DNA of 64,000 bases. It comes from Fimbriiglobus ruber (lineage in GTDB: Bacteria; Planctomycetota; Planctomycetia; Gemmatales; Gemmataceae). Positions 41,775 to 50,269 of this stretch are shown piece by piece; the stretch's first letter is position 1; every line of letters starts with the position of its first letter. The stretch is from the NCBI RefSeq assembly GCF_002197845.1, contig NZ_NIDE01000019.1, positions 310,001 to 374,000 on the forward strand, given 5' to 3'. Both the position numbers and the translations under genes were made by a program. The notes beneath the pieces are model-generated. The model was not told the DNA's origin. It saw only the letters and a program-made list of their open reading frames with translations, and did no database searches.

Positions 41775-42470
41775 GTGGGAGTCACCGCGCCGATCGAAAT
41801 CGTTCCGCCCGCCGAGGAACCGGTGTCCTACCAGACCGCCGCGTACCATCTGCGGCTTAACGACTACGACAACAACAGTAACGATGGGTTTTTCCAAAAC
41901 GAATACGTTAGCAGCCTGATCCGGGCCGCGAGGTATCAAGCCGAGTCCTTTACGAACCGTTGCTTTGTGAGTCGGACGATCCAGGTGACGTTCGATAGAT
42001 TCCCGCCTTACGACTACAACGGCTGGGACTGGTGGAACGCCCCGGGCTACCCGTCGCCCGGAGTCATCCTCCCTAACCCGATTACGAGAGCGTTACGGCT
42101 GTGGGGCGGGAAGGTGTCCTCCATCGTCTCGTTCTCCTACGTGGACTCATTAGGGAACACGGAGACCCTGACGGAAGGCGTGAACTACCGGACGCACCTG
42201 ACACATACCCCGCCGTTGATCTACCCGCAACCGGGTACGATCTGGCCGATTACCCAGTTCGGTGCCCTTGGGAACGTCACGCTCCAGTTCGTGGCCGGCT
42301 ACGGGCCTGCCGCGAGCAACGTTCCCCCGGACCTCGTGATGGCGATCCTCATGCAGATCGCCTACCTGCACGAGAACCGAGGTGACGCCAAAGACCCGAG
42401 CTCGGGCGGCGGCATGTCCGCGGGGGCGATGCGAATTCTCAACGACTATCGCCTTGTGGAGTACCGATGA
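41775..42470 (+). CDS. Head-tail connector / DNA-packaging protein (gp6-like)
   Basis: A 231-aa protein from GTG 41775, just after the IS. VSYQTAAYHLRLNDYDNN, FQNEYVSSLIRAARYQAESF and the C-terminal LVMAILMQIAYLHENRGDAK form the head-to-tail connector pattern of HK97 gp6. The middle has an insert rich in Tyr, Trp and Pro. It adds a ring beneath the portal. Confidence 0.8.
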   Translation: MGVTAPIEIVPPAEEPVSYQTAAYHLRLNDYDNNSNDGFFQNEYVSSLIRAARYQAESFTNRCFVSRTIQVTFDRFPPYDYNGWDWWNAPGYPSPGVILPNPITRALRLWGGKVSSIVSFSYVDSLGNTETLTEGVNYRTHLTHTPPLIYPQPGTIWPITQFGALGNVTLQFVAGYGPAASNVPPDLVMAILMQIAYLHENRGDAKDPSSGGGMSAGAMRILNDYRLVEYR

Positions 42471-42742
42471 GCGCCGTCAATAACTTTGCGAGCCTGGCAC
42501 CGAGTTTTATCGCGCCGGCGACGCACGCTCAGATCGTCACGCCGAGTGACACGGTCGACCTGACGTATGTGACGCGGTTCATTTCGATCACGGCGGCGGG
42601 GGCCGTGGCCGTGACCACCCAGGACGGCGACACCCTGACGATCCCGAGCGGGGCGATCCTGCCGGGTTATCCGTTCCCGATCGCGGTTTCCCGAATCTTC
42701 GCGACCGGGACAACGGCCGCGGGCATTGTGGCTTTCTCGTGA
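42467..42742 (+). CDS. Small structural protein, 91 aa
   Basis: Beta-rich (TRFISITAAGAVAVTTQDGD and LTIPSGAILPGYPFPIAVSR), overlapping the connector stop by four bases. It resembles small phage spike-base or structural proteins in layout only; function inferred from place among connector genes. Confidence 0.55.
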   Translation: MSAVNNFASLAPSFIAPATHAQIVTPSDTVDLTYVTRFISITAAGAVAVTTQDGDTLTIPSGAILPGYPFPIAVSRIFATGTTAAGIVAFS

Positions 42743-42751
42743 GGTGACACC

Positions 42752-43117
42752 GTGCCGAGGAGTGGCGGCCCGTTCGGGGCTCCGATCGCGACGTTACGGG
42801 ACAGGGTGATTTTCAAATCCCCGATCCGCACGACCGGCCCGACGGGGCAGAAGGTCGTGAGCGGGTTCCGTGACCGGGTCACCTGCTGGGCGCACGTTCA
42901 TCCGGCTACGCAGGTCATTGAACGGTTTGGACACGGGGAGATGTACGCCGTTGCCACCCATGGCATCGAGATCCGGGGCGGCCCGGACATCCGGAATGAC
43001 TGGATCGCCATGTGGAATGGTAAGACGCTCAACGTTCAAGGCGTGATTGTGCCCGGCTCGGGGCTACCGAGTATGGCGATCGTGATGTGCGGCGAGATTC
43101 CTCCCTCGACCGCGTGA
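42752..43117 (+). CDS. Head-tail adaptor (SPP1 gp16 / HK97 gp7-like)
   Basis: A 121-aa protein: LRDRVIFKSPIRTTGPTGQK, a Trp in VTCWAHVHPA, then YAVATHGIEIRGGPDIRNDW and MWNGKTLNVQGVI fit the head-closure/adaptor beta-barrel family. It closes the connector after DNA packaging. Confidence 0.75.
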   Translation: MPRSGGPFGAPIATLRDRVIFKSPIRTTGPTGQKVVSGFRDRVTCWAHVHPATQVIERFGHGEMYAVATHGIEIRGGPDIRNDWIAMWNGKTLNVQGVIVPGSGLPSMAIVMCGEIPPSTA

Positions 43118-43127
43118 GGGTAGACGA

Positions 43128-43316
43128 ATGGCCCTCTGCAACACCGTGACCGTCGACCAGACCGACCTCATGCGATCCGTCACACTCGTGGTGCGATTAG
43201 TAGGGGTAAGGCGGTTCAAAATCCGTGTTTGGGTGGCGATCCAACTTCTCCGGCTGGCTGCCGCGGTGTTGCGTGTGGGCAAGGTCGAAATCGAACTGCT
43301 CGACGAGAAGGAATAG
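43128..43316 (+). CDS. Small hypothetical protein, 62 aa
   Basis: A hydrophobic/basic small protein (RSVTLVVRLVGVRRFKIRVW, LLRLAAAVLRVGKVEIELLD). Possibly one amphipathic helix. Tight spacing to both neighbours supports a real gene. Function unknown. Confidence 0.5.
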   Translation: MALCNTVTVDQTDLMRSVTLVVRLVGVRRFKIRVWVAIQLLRLAAAVLRVGKVEIELLDEKE

Positions 43317-43319
43317 CCC

Positions 43320-43880
43320 GTGCCGATCAAGCTGAGCGCCACGGTGATCGGGGCGAGGGAATTGGCCAACAAGCTCCGGGAACTGGAAGGGAAGCTCTTC
43401 CGCCCGGCCGCCCGGAAGGGTGTCGACGATGCGACGAAGTTAGTCCAGACCGAGGCTCGCGCCCGAGCACCGCAGCGGACGGGGTCACTCGGCAAGTCGA
43501 TCGGCCGGAAGGTCGCGGCCCTGAAGTCGGGCAAGGGGTACGTCGGGGTGGTCGGGCCGCGGCGGGACCGGAAGGTTCGCCCGATCGACCCGAAGACGGG
43601 TCAGATGCGGCCGGCGAAGTACCGCCGCACGGTGAAGTACCAGGGTCAGGCGATCCTCGTAAACCCGGCCAAAATCGCGCACCTGGTCGAGTTCGGGCGT
43701 GCGGCGGTGAAGGTGAAGAAGAAGCGGGTTCTGTCCGACGGCCGGACGGTGTTCGGGGCGAGCGTGCGGGCGGCCGAGGCCAAGCCCTTTATCCGCCCGG
43801 CGTGGGCCGCAACCAAGGGGACGGCCACCGATGCGATCCGTGGGCGGTTCGCGGCCGCCGTCACCCAGGCGAGGCGTTAG
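43320..43880 (+). CDS. HK97 gp10-like tail-joining protein
   Basis: A 186-aa protein. IGARELANKLRELEGKLFRP, KLVQTEARARAPQRTGSLGK and AHLVEFGRAAV with C-terminal AKPFIRPAWAATKGTATD match the gp10 family completion protein. Starts at GTG 43320 just after the previous stop. It joins head connector and tail. Confidence 0.85.
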   Translation: MPIKLSATVIGARELANKLRELEGKLFRPAARKGVDDATKLVQTEARARAPQRTGSLGKSIGRKVAALKSGKGYVGVVGPRRDRKVRPIDPKTGQMRPAKYRRTVKYQGQAILVNPAKIAHLVEFGRAAVKVKKKRVLSDGRTVFGASVRAAEAKPFIRPAWAATKGTATDAIRGRFAAAVTQARR

Positions 43881-43884
43881 CCCA

Positions 43885-44328
43885 ATGGCCGAATTGATCA
43901 TCGAAAAGTATCTGGCGCCGTGGCTGAAGGCGCGTGACCCGCGGCTGACGGGCGTGGCACCGGCGAGCGGTCAGGCGGGGCAAAAAGATCCCCATCTGAC
44001 GTACAGCCGAGTCGGTACGAACCGCTGGCGGGCTCAGTCCGGACCCGTGGGCGTGTGTGGCGCGAAGATACAACTCGACGTCCACACCCAGAATCATGCC
44101 CTCGGCCGGTCGATCGCGGAGACGATCGCGGGCACGGACGACATCCCGGGCGGCCTGGACGGGATGACCGGAACGGTGATCGGGGCAGTCGAAGGGGTCG
44201 GGGGGTTGGAAATCCAACGAGCGGACCTGTTGGACGACCGTGACGCTTTCGATGACCCGATCGAAGGCCAAGAGCCGGGGTGGTTCGTCGTCCGAAGTGA
44301 ATACGTCATTACCTGGACTGAGGGTTAA
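43885..44328 (+). CDS. Tail terminator-like protein (DUF3168 type)
   Basis: A 147-aa protein starting MAELIIEKYLAPWLKARDPR. The core (YSRVGTNRWRAQSGPVGVCG, then ALGRSIAETIAGTDDIPGGL, end GWFVVRSEYVITWTE) matches tail-completion proteins that cap the tube end next to the connector. Assignment rests on motif layout and gene order. Confidence 0.7.
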   Translation: MAELIIEKYLAPWLKARDPRLTGVAPASGQAGQKDPHLTYSRVGTNRWRAQSGPVGVCGAKIQLDVHTQNHALGRSIAETIAGTDDIPGGLDGMTGTVIGAVEGVGGLEIQRADLLDDRDAFDDPIEGQEPGWFVVRSEYVITWTEG

Positions 44329-44331
44329 GAG

Positions 44332-44859
44332 ATGCCATCGACAAACGCGATGCAAAGCCTGACGCAAGCCAACGCGACCCCGGTCGTGGCGGCCGGCGTC
44401 CAACTGTGGGTGGGGACGTTCGTCGACGTCAACACCGTGTCAAGTTCGTTCGACGTGAACTCACTCAGCTCGAAAATCCAACTCGGGCCGTTGGTCGACT
44501 TCAACCCCGACAACTCGAAGATCGGGACCGTCGACGTGACGCATCAGATGTCGCTCAACTCCGCGAAGGAGAAGGCGACCGGGTGGTACGACGGCGGCGA
44601 CGCCACCTTCAAGCTCCGGTACAACTCCGTCCTGTACGCGTCCCTGAACTCCCGCAAGCCGGTCACGAACAGCGTGAACAACGGTCGCCTCACGTGGGGC
44701 GTATTCCTCCCGGACTGGGGCACGATCATTTTCAACGGCATCCTCACCGACGCCGTTCCCTCCGGGCAGCTCGGCGACAACCCGGTCGACTTGAACATCA
44801 CGATCGCCGTGAGTGGGCGAATCCAGTTCGTTCCGCTCGGCACCGTGCCGGCCGCGTAA
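44332..44859 (+). CDS. Major tail tube protein
   Basis: A 175-aa beta-rich protein (SKIQLGPLVDFNPDNSKIGT, EKATGWYDGGDATFKLRYNS, GVFLPDWGTIIFNGILTD, VDLNITIAVSGRIQFVPLG). Strand order and place before the tail chaperone fit siphovirus tube subunits. Confidence 0.75.
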   Translation: MPSTNAMQSLTQANATPVVAAGVQLWVGTFVDVNTVSSSFDVNSLSSKIQLGPLVDFNPDNSKIGTVDVTHQMSLNSAKEKATGWYDGGDATFKLRYNSVLYASLNSRKPVTNSVNNGRLTWGVFLPDWGTIIFNGILTDAVPSGQLGDNPVDLNITIAVSGRIQFVPLGTVPAA

Positions 44860-44900
44860 ACCTGACCAATTTTCATCAACCGCACGCGAGGGTGTGAGTC

Positions 44901-45521
44901 ATGAGTTTTTCCGCGATCGAGACCAAGGGTCTGAACCTCAACGGTGTGACCTACACGCAACAGGTCGCCCAGAACGCTCCCGTACTCGCCGAATTCAACT
45001 CCGTCGTGCCGGCCGCCCAGCCGGGCACACTGACGACGTTCACCGACACGTCGGACGGCACAATCACGATGTCGTCGGGCAGCCACACGGTCACGACTGG
45101 TGCGCGGGTGGATGTCTACTGGATCGACACGAGCAACGTCCCGCAGTGCCGCCGGGGAATGACGGTCGGGACCGTGGCCGGGACGTCGGTCCCGATCAGC
45201 GGAGGGGCCGGGACGAACCTGCCCGCGGCTTCGACGGTCGTCAACGTCGCGTTGCCCGTGTCGCTCTCGATGCCCCTGACGGGTGCGAACGCCGAAGCGA
45301 TCGGGATCTATGCCGACTTCGTTGGGACGTTCGTGTTCGCGACGGCCGTCCCCGCCGAGGTGTTCGGCTACACGATCCAGGTCGCGGCGTCGTCCTACGT
45401 GTGGGCGAACGGGGACGGGTCGACCAACCCGATCGGCGGGGGCAACCCCACGCAGCTTTTCGTGAGCCACGGAGATCCGAGCCAGGCCCGCGTTCTGCGC
45501 GGAGCCATCTCTCACACGTAA
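44901..45521 (+). CDS. Putative tail structural protein, 206 aa
   Basis: Thr/Gly/Ser-rich beta protein (TDTSDGTITMSSGSHTVTTG; PVSLSMPLTGANAEAIGIYA). It lies between the tube and the chaperone genes. It may decorate the tube; no family recognised. Confidence 0.6.
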   Translation: MSFSAIETKGLNLNGVTYTQQVAQNAPVLAEFNSVVPAAQPGTLTTFTDTSDGTITMSSGSHTVTTGARVDVYWIDTSNVPQCRRGMTVGTVAGTSVPISGGAGTNLPAASTVVNVALPVSLSMPLTGANAEAIGIYADFVGTFVFATAVPAEVFGYTIQVAASSYVWANGDGSTNPIGGGNPTQLFVSHGDPSQARVLRGAISHT

Positions 45522-45601
45522 TCGGCAGCGTGGCCTGTTTCTCGTACTTCGTTGATCGGGGTGCGAGGTCGCTTTTCACACTCTTACTTGGGGTCCAACA
45601 G

Positions 45602-45961
45602 ATGGCCGAGGCCAAACCGAAGGTTTTCCTGACGAAAGCGGCGATTGCTTCCAACAGCAAGAAAGTGTTCCCGCCGGCCGAACTCCCGGTTCCTGAGTGG
45701 GGAGGGAGCGTCTACCTTCGCCGGCTTTCGGTCGACGACGTGCCCGCCTACAGCGCCGCCGTGAAAAAGAGTCAGGACAACGGAACGGACAACCTGCGTC
45801 AAGCCGTCGTCATGCAAGCGATCGTGGACGAGAACGGTACCCGGTTGTTCGACTTCGAGGACGCGGAAGATCGCGCCACGATCGCGGGCCTGGATTTGGG
45901 CGGGGCCGAACGGGTTTTTGATGCGTTCCTCGACATGAACGGGCTCGTCCGAAAAAACTAA
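45602..45961 (+). CDS. Tail assembly chaperone, short form (gpG-like)
   Basis: A 119-aa protein (LPVPEWGGSVYLRRLSVDDV; RATIAGLDLGGAERVFDAFL; end GLVRKN). The last codons AAA AAC lie in a slippery heptamer, and the stop follows immediately. This is the classical lambda gpG / HK97 gp14 position before the tape measure gene. It binds the tape measure and recruits tube subunits. Confidence 0.85.
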   Translation: MAEAKPKVFLTKAAIASNSKKVFPPAELPVPEWGGSVYLRRLSVDDVPAYSAAVKKSQDNGTDNLRQAVVMQAIVDENGTRLFDFEDAEDRATIAGLDLGGAERVFDAFLDMNGLVRKN

Positions 45962-46371
45962 CGGACGCGGAACGGGAACTCCTCCGGTTCTGCGACCACC
46001 ACCGCATCCCCGATTTCCGGGCGTTCGCCGCGAACTACACGGCGGTCGACTGGCACACGTGGGAGGAGTTCTACCGGACCGAGGCCAAGGGCGAGGCGGC
46101 ACTCTGCCAGCGGCACTCGGAGTTGATGGCCACCCTGTTCAACACCCGCCCGTTCCGCGGACCGAATTCCAAGATCGTTGAATCGATCGAGTTCTTACCC
46201 GCGTGGCTGAAGCCATCGCCGGAAGAAGTGGTGGCGGCTGCCAAAGCCGCAGAGCCGAGTCCCGAAGAACTGCGGAAGCGATTCGCGATGTGGGCCGGGG
46301 TCGATCCTGTCACGGGTGCCCCGCTCGAAACCCAGATAGGGTTGTTATGTCAGACTCCATCGGCAACCTGA
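45602..46371 (+). CDS. Tail assembly chaperone, frameshifted long form (gpGT-like)
   Basis: A -1 shift at A AAA AAC (45952-45958) bypasses the TAA at 45959 and continues KKLTDAERELLRFCDHHRIP through WHTWEEFYRTEAKGE to MWAGVDPVTGAPLETQIG, stopping at 46371. The fusion is 256 aa. The downstream frame lacks its own good start, has coding-type codon use and overlaps the tape measure start by 25 bases. The ratio of short to long forms controls tail assembly in related phages. Confidence 0.85.
45952..45958 (+). promoter_or_regulatory. -1 ribosomal frameshift slippery site
   Basis: A AAA AAC in the correct phase (zero-frame codons AAA AAC), three bases... directly before the zero-frame TAA. This is the X XXY YYZ form used in tail chaperone genes of siphoviruses. 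Confidence 0.88.
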
Positions 46372-49184
46372 ATATCAAGCTGGTCGCGGCGACCGACGAT
46401 CTGGCCAAAGGTCTGAACGACGGCGCCCGGAGGGTCGAGGACTTCGCCAACAAGACGAAGAAGGCCGGTTCACTCGATCTGGGGAAGGATGTCGGCGCCC
46501 AGGTCGGCCGGATGTCTGCCCCGTTGGATCAGGCAGCCAAGAAGGCCCAGGATCTCGGCTCGGCCGTGGACAAGCTTTCCGGGAAGTCGTTCGGACCCAA
46601 GATTACTGGCGCCGTCGACATGTCGGCCGTTCCCAAGGCGATGAAGGCGGCCGAGGCCGCGGCCGGGAATTTGGGGAAGTTGCCGACCGGGGATCTGGGG
46701 CAGGCCCTCGCCAACGACATCGCCAAAGCCCACCCACAACTCAAACTCACCGGCGATCGGGTCAAGGAACTCGGCGGGGCGATCGACGCCATCGCCAAGA
46801 AGCCCCCCACCGGGCGGATTATTGCCAGCGACTTCGCGAAGGCCAACCCGCAACTCCGGCTCACGTCCGACCAGGTCCGCGACCTCGGCGGGGTGATCGA
46901 TACCGTCGCGCGCAAATCGGCGGCCGGACTCGACGCGAAGAACCTCCCGAACCCGTTCAAAGGGCTGAATGCGGACCTGTCTAAAACTCCCGATCACCTC
47001 GACAAGGCCCAGTCGAAAGTGAAATCGCTCGGCGCGTCCCTGGCGTCGATCGGCGTCAAGGGACTCGTCACGGGGTTGGCGACGGGCGGGGTCGGGCTCG
47101 CGGCGATGTTCGGGGGCGACATCCTCGGCGGGATCAAGGATTTTACGGTCGGTGCCGTGGAAGCGGCAGCCGACGCCGAGAAGACGTCCCTCGCATTCGA
47201 GGTGATGACCGGCAGCGCGGAGAAGGCCGGCGACGTCCTCGGCAAGCTCCGGAAATATGCGGCAGACAGCCCGCTCGGGACGAGCGCGGTGATCGACACC
47301 GGCAAGATGCTCTTGGCCTATGGTGTGGCCGCGGATCAGATCGCGCCCACGGTCAAAATGCTCGGCGACGCGGCCACCGGCGACGCGGAGAAGCTGAAGT
47401 CGATCGCCCTGGCTTACGGGCAGGTGATGACGGCCGGCCGGCTCGCCGGCGACGACCTCCGCCAGTTCAACGCGGCCGGCGTTCCGTTGCTGGAAACGCT
47501 CGCCAAGACGATGGGCAAGCCAGTTGAAGCGATGAAGCACATCGTCTCCGAGGGGCACGTCGGGGCGGCCGAGGTGGTGAAGGCGTTCAAGTCGATGACG
47601 GAGGAAGGCGGCCGGTTCTATGGAATGTCGGACAAATACTCAAAGTCTTTTGCCGGCCAGGTTGAGCAACTCAAGGACGGGTACGAGATCCTGAAGCGGG
47701 AGTTCGGCCAAGCCTTGATCGAGGAGTTGCGGCTCCCGGAGGCGATCGGCGACCTCGGCAAGTTCACCGACCGCGTTCGCGGGATCATTGCCGATGTTCG
47801 CCCCGCGATTGCCATGCTTGGCGACCTTGGCAGGGCCGGTGTGCAGGTCGGATTCGAGTTGGGCAAGGCGTTCCTGTTGCTTGAAAAGGTTCAGTTCGAC
47901 GGAATCCTGCACGCGGTCCCGGCCCTGAAGGATCTGGCGGTTTCGGCCCGCGAAGTTATCAAGGATCTGGCCAACTTTGAGATCGATCCCATCAAGGTCG
48001 CGATTCTCGGAAAAGACATGGCGGCCGGCATGATGTACGGACTCGCGACCATCGCAACACTGATCGACGAGTTGGCCAAACAGGTCCAAACGGAGTTCGC
48101 CGATCCGTTCATGGCTGCGGTGAAGGAAATCAAAGAAGTCGCAGCGGCGGCACTCGCGGTCATCAAGGAAGCGAAGGCGTTGGGGGCGATCGGGAGTCCC
48201 ACTCCCGTCCAAACCAAGCCCGGATTGCCAACGGTCGCGGAACCGACCAAAGCGGCTTGGGTGCCTCCGACAGATGCCGAAATCGACGCAAAGGCCCGCG
48301 CGTTGTACGAGCGAGACCAAAACAAAAACCCTTCCGCGTTCCCGGGCAAATGGCCGGACCTCTCGGCCCCGGGGCTTCGAGCTGAGTACCAGCGTGAAGC
48401 GCGACGGGTTATGACGCCGTCTGGGGAACCGTCGATCTGGATTCCGACAGCGCAGAAGGCGGTAGCTCCGGCGAAAGACTTGAGCGTACTGAGTGGGGCG
48501 AAAAACTTCCTCGAAGCGGGGATGAAGGCGATCAACACCTTCGACCCGGCGAACAGCCCGTTCTTCAAGGATCTGAAGCGAGCCCAGGACGAGCGAGCCG
48601 CCGCGCGGCGGCTCGACAAAGCGCACGACTTCGCGGCCAAGAACGCGGACATGATCGGGGCGATCGGGGGCGCCGGCGCGGCCCTCGGCTTACTCTCCAA
48701 GGCAGCCTTGGATGCGAAATCCGGCCTCGACCCGTTGGGCAAGGTCGAGATCCCGAACCTGCTGAATGGCAAGCTGGTCGAAGAGTCGATGAAGTTGGCC
48801 GAGGAATTTGAAGACCCGATCCTAAAGCTGAAGAAGTTCTCGGACCGGCTCAACGAGATGTACTTCCACTCGCTCATTACCGGCGACGTAAGGGATAAGG
48901 CGTTCGGCCGGGCGTTCGACGCACTGACCGGCAACCTCGGCCAGACGAAGCTACCCAACGCTGTGGAAGCTGGTTCTCAGGAGGCGTCCCGCATCCAGGC
49001 CCAGCTACTCGCCCCGCGGCAGAATCAGACCGTGGAGGGATTGCTCGAACAGATTCGCGATCTTAATAAGCAACAACTCGACGTGTCGCGAGGGCAGCGG
49101 AAAGAGTTCATCCAGCCCGAGCAAGTGACGGTGCCCCCGCGTGCGGCCCGGGCCATCAACCTCGGCCCGGGAGGTGGCGGCTAA
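46347..49184 (+). CDS. Tail tape measure protein
   Basis: A 945-aa protein starting MSDSIGNLNIKLVAATDDLA. The N-terminal third is helical with repeated units (SDFAKANPQLRLTSDQVRDL and a related earlier unit). Then comes the tape-measure core: GLVTGLATGGVGLAAMFGGD hydrophobic segment, AFEVMTGSAEKAGDVLGKLR, GQVMTAGRLAGDDLRQFNAA and EEGGRFYGMSDKYSKSFAGQ. Its length sets the tail length; at about 0.15 nm per residue this predicts roughly 140 nm. Confidence 0.9.
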   Translation: MSDSIGNLNIKLVAATDDLAKGLNDGARRVEDFANKTKKAGSLDLGKDVGAQVGRMSAPLDQAAKKAQDLGSAVDKLSGKSFGPKITGAVDMSAVPKAMKAAEAAAGNLGKLPTGDLGQALANDIAKAHPQLKLTGDRVKELGGAIDAIAKKPPTGRIIASDFAKANPQLRLTSDQVRDLGGVIDTVARKSAAGLDAKNLPNPFKGLNADLSKTPDHLDKAQSKVKSLGASLASIGVKGLVTGLATGGVGLAAMFGGDILGGIKDFTVGAVEAAADAEKTSLAFEVMTGSAEKAGDVLGKLRKYAADSPLGTSAVIDTGKMLLAYGVAADQIAPTVKMLGDAATGDAEKLKSIALAYGQVMTAGRLAGDDLRQFNAAGVPLLETLAKTMGKPVEAMKHIVSEGHVGAAEVVKAFKSMTEEGGRFYGMSDKYSKSFAGQVEQLKDGYEILKREFGQALIEELRLPEAIGDLGKFTDRVRGIIADVRPAIAMLGDLGRAGVQVGFELGKAFLLLEKVQFDGILHAVPALKDLAVSAREVIKDLANFEIDPIKVAILGKDMAAGMMYGLATIATLIDELAKQVQTEFADPFMAAVKEIKEVAAAALAVIKEAKALGAIGSPTPVQTKPGLPTVAEPTKAAWVPPTDAEIDAKARALYERDQNKNPSAFPGKWPDLSAPGLRAEYQREARRVMTPSGEPSIWIPTAQKAVAPAKDLSVLSGAKNFLEAGMKAINTFDPANSPFFKDLKRAQDERAAARRLDKAHDFAAKNADMIGAIGGAGAALGLLSKAALDAKSGLDPLGKVEIPNLLNGKLVEESMKLAEEFEDPILKLKKFSDRLNEMYFHSLITGDVRDKAFGRAFDALTGNLGQTKLPNAVEAGSQEASRIQAQLLAPRQNQTVEGLLEQIRDLNKQQLDVSRGQRKEFIQPEQVTVPPRAARAINLGPGGGG

Positions 49185-50269
49185 TGCCCGACATCATCGT
49201 TCAAGACCCGATGGACCCGAGCGCCGTCCTGTCCGCCTACCTCGTCGTCGAGTCGGATGGTGGGCAACAGGCCCTCAACAGCGAACACCGCTACCGCGAG
49301 GTGTGGCGGTGTTGGGTCAAGACGCCCCTGGTGACGGACTACGAAGTCCTCAACTCTTCGTTGCTTCCGGCGGCCGGCGACTCGTACAAGAAGTACGGGT
49401 ACGACTTCACCGTCCAGGCTTACATCCTCGGGACGACGATCGCGGACCCCGACGCGGCCGTGGTCAACCGGACCGTCACGCGGGTTTCCGAGAACCCGTA
49501 CCTGCGGCTCGTCACCGTCGAGTACGAGGGGATCGGCGACCCGACGCTCATCCCGAAGGAAGTCTCCTCCACGGAGATGCCGTACACGGAGTACCAGAAC
49601 TACGACGCGAACGGCCGGCTCGTCTGCAACGCGGCCGGCGACCCGTATGAGTCGGGGATGCCCGTCGATCGGCAGCGAACCCGCTGGACGATCGTCAGCT
49701 ACTGGCCCTATTCGGCCTGGACACCGGACATCGGCGAGAAGTTTCGGAACACGCTCAACCAGTCCCCGTGGCAGGTGCCGATGCCACAAGGCCCGCTCAC
49801 GACCCAGATCCCCGATGGCATGGGCGGGATGACGACGGTCCCGGTGACGATCGCACCGCGGCAGGCCAAGATTTTCGGCCTGAACGCCGAGCCGATCCTT
49901 CGGACGTGGGGCTCGACGCCACAGACCACGAACTGGTACTGGAAGGTGCGGGCGATCGTGGACGTGGACACCAGTACCTTCACGACGACCGCGGGCACGA
50001 CATCATTTCGGGAATGGCAGTGGGTGGTGGCGAACGTCGGGTTTTGGGAACTGTTACCGCCGACTGGTGGTGGGTCCGGTGCGGGTAAACCACATCTGAT
50101 CACCATTGATGGCAAGCCCCTCGGCAACCCGTGGCCGCTCGACGCGAACGGGAAGATGATCCCGCCGAAGGTTCCGGGCGGGTCGGCCCCGGCCGTCGTC
50201 TACAACGCATTCGTGCGCCACCTGCCGGCGGACTGGACCCCCATCCTTCAGTTCTTGGGGCAATGGTGA
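49184..50269 (+). CDS. Tail protein, 361 aa, tip region
   Basis: Starts in a TAATG overlap with the tape measure. The mixed beta sequence (YREVWRCWVKTPLVTDYEVL; TDIGEKFRNTLNQSPWQ-type middle; FREWQWVVANVGFWELLPPT) suggests a baseplate or distal-tail protein. The C-terminal part (LITIDGKPLGNPWPLDANGK) is common in planctomycete phage tails to my eye, but I cannot name a family. Confidence 0.6.
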   Translation: MPDIIVQDPMDPSAVLSAYLVVESDGGQQALNSEHRYREVWRCWVKTPLVTDYEVLNSSLLPAAGDSYKKYGYDFTVQAYILGTTIADPDAAVVNRTVTRVSENPYLRLVTVEYEGIGDPTLIPKEVSSTEMPYTEYQNYDANGRLVCNAAGDPYESGMPVDRQRTRWTIVSYWPYSAWTPDIGEKFRNTLNQSPWQVPMPQGPLTTQIPDGMGGMTTVPVTIAPRQAKIFGLNAEPILRTWGSTPQTTNWYWKVRAIVDVDTSTFTTTAGTTSFREWQWVVANVGFWELLPPTGGGSGAGKPHLITIDGKPLGNPWPLDANGKMIPPKVPGGSAPAVVYNAFVRHLPADWTPILQFLGQW

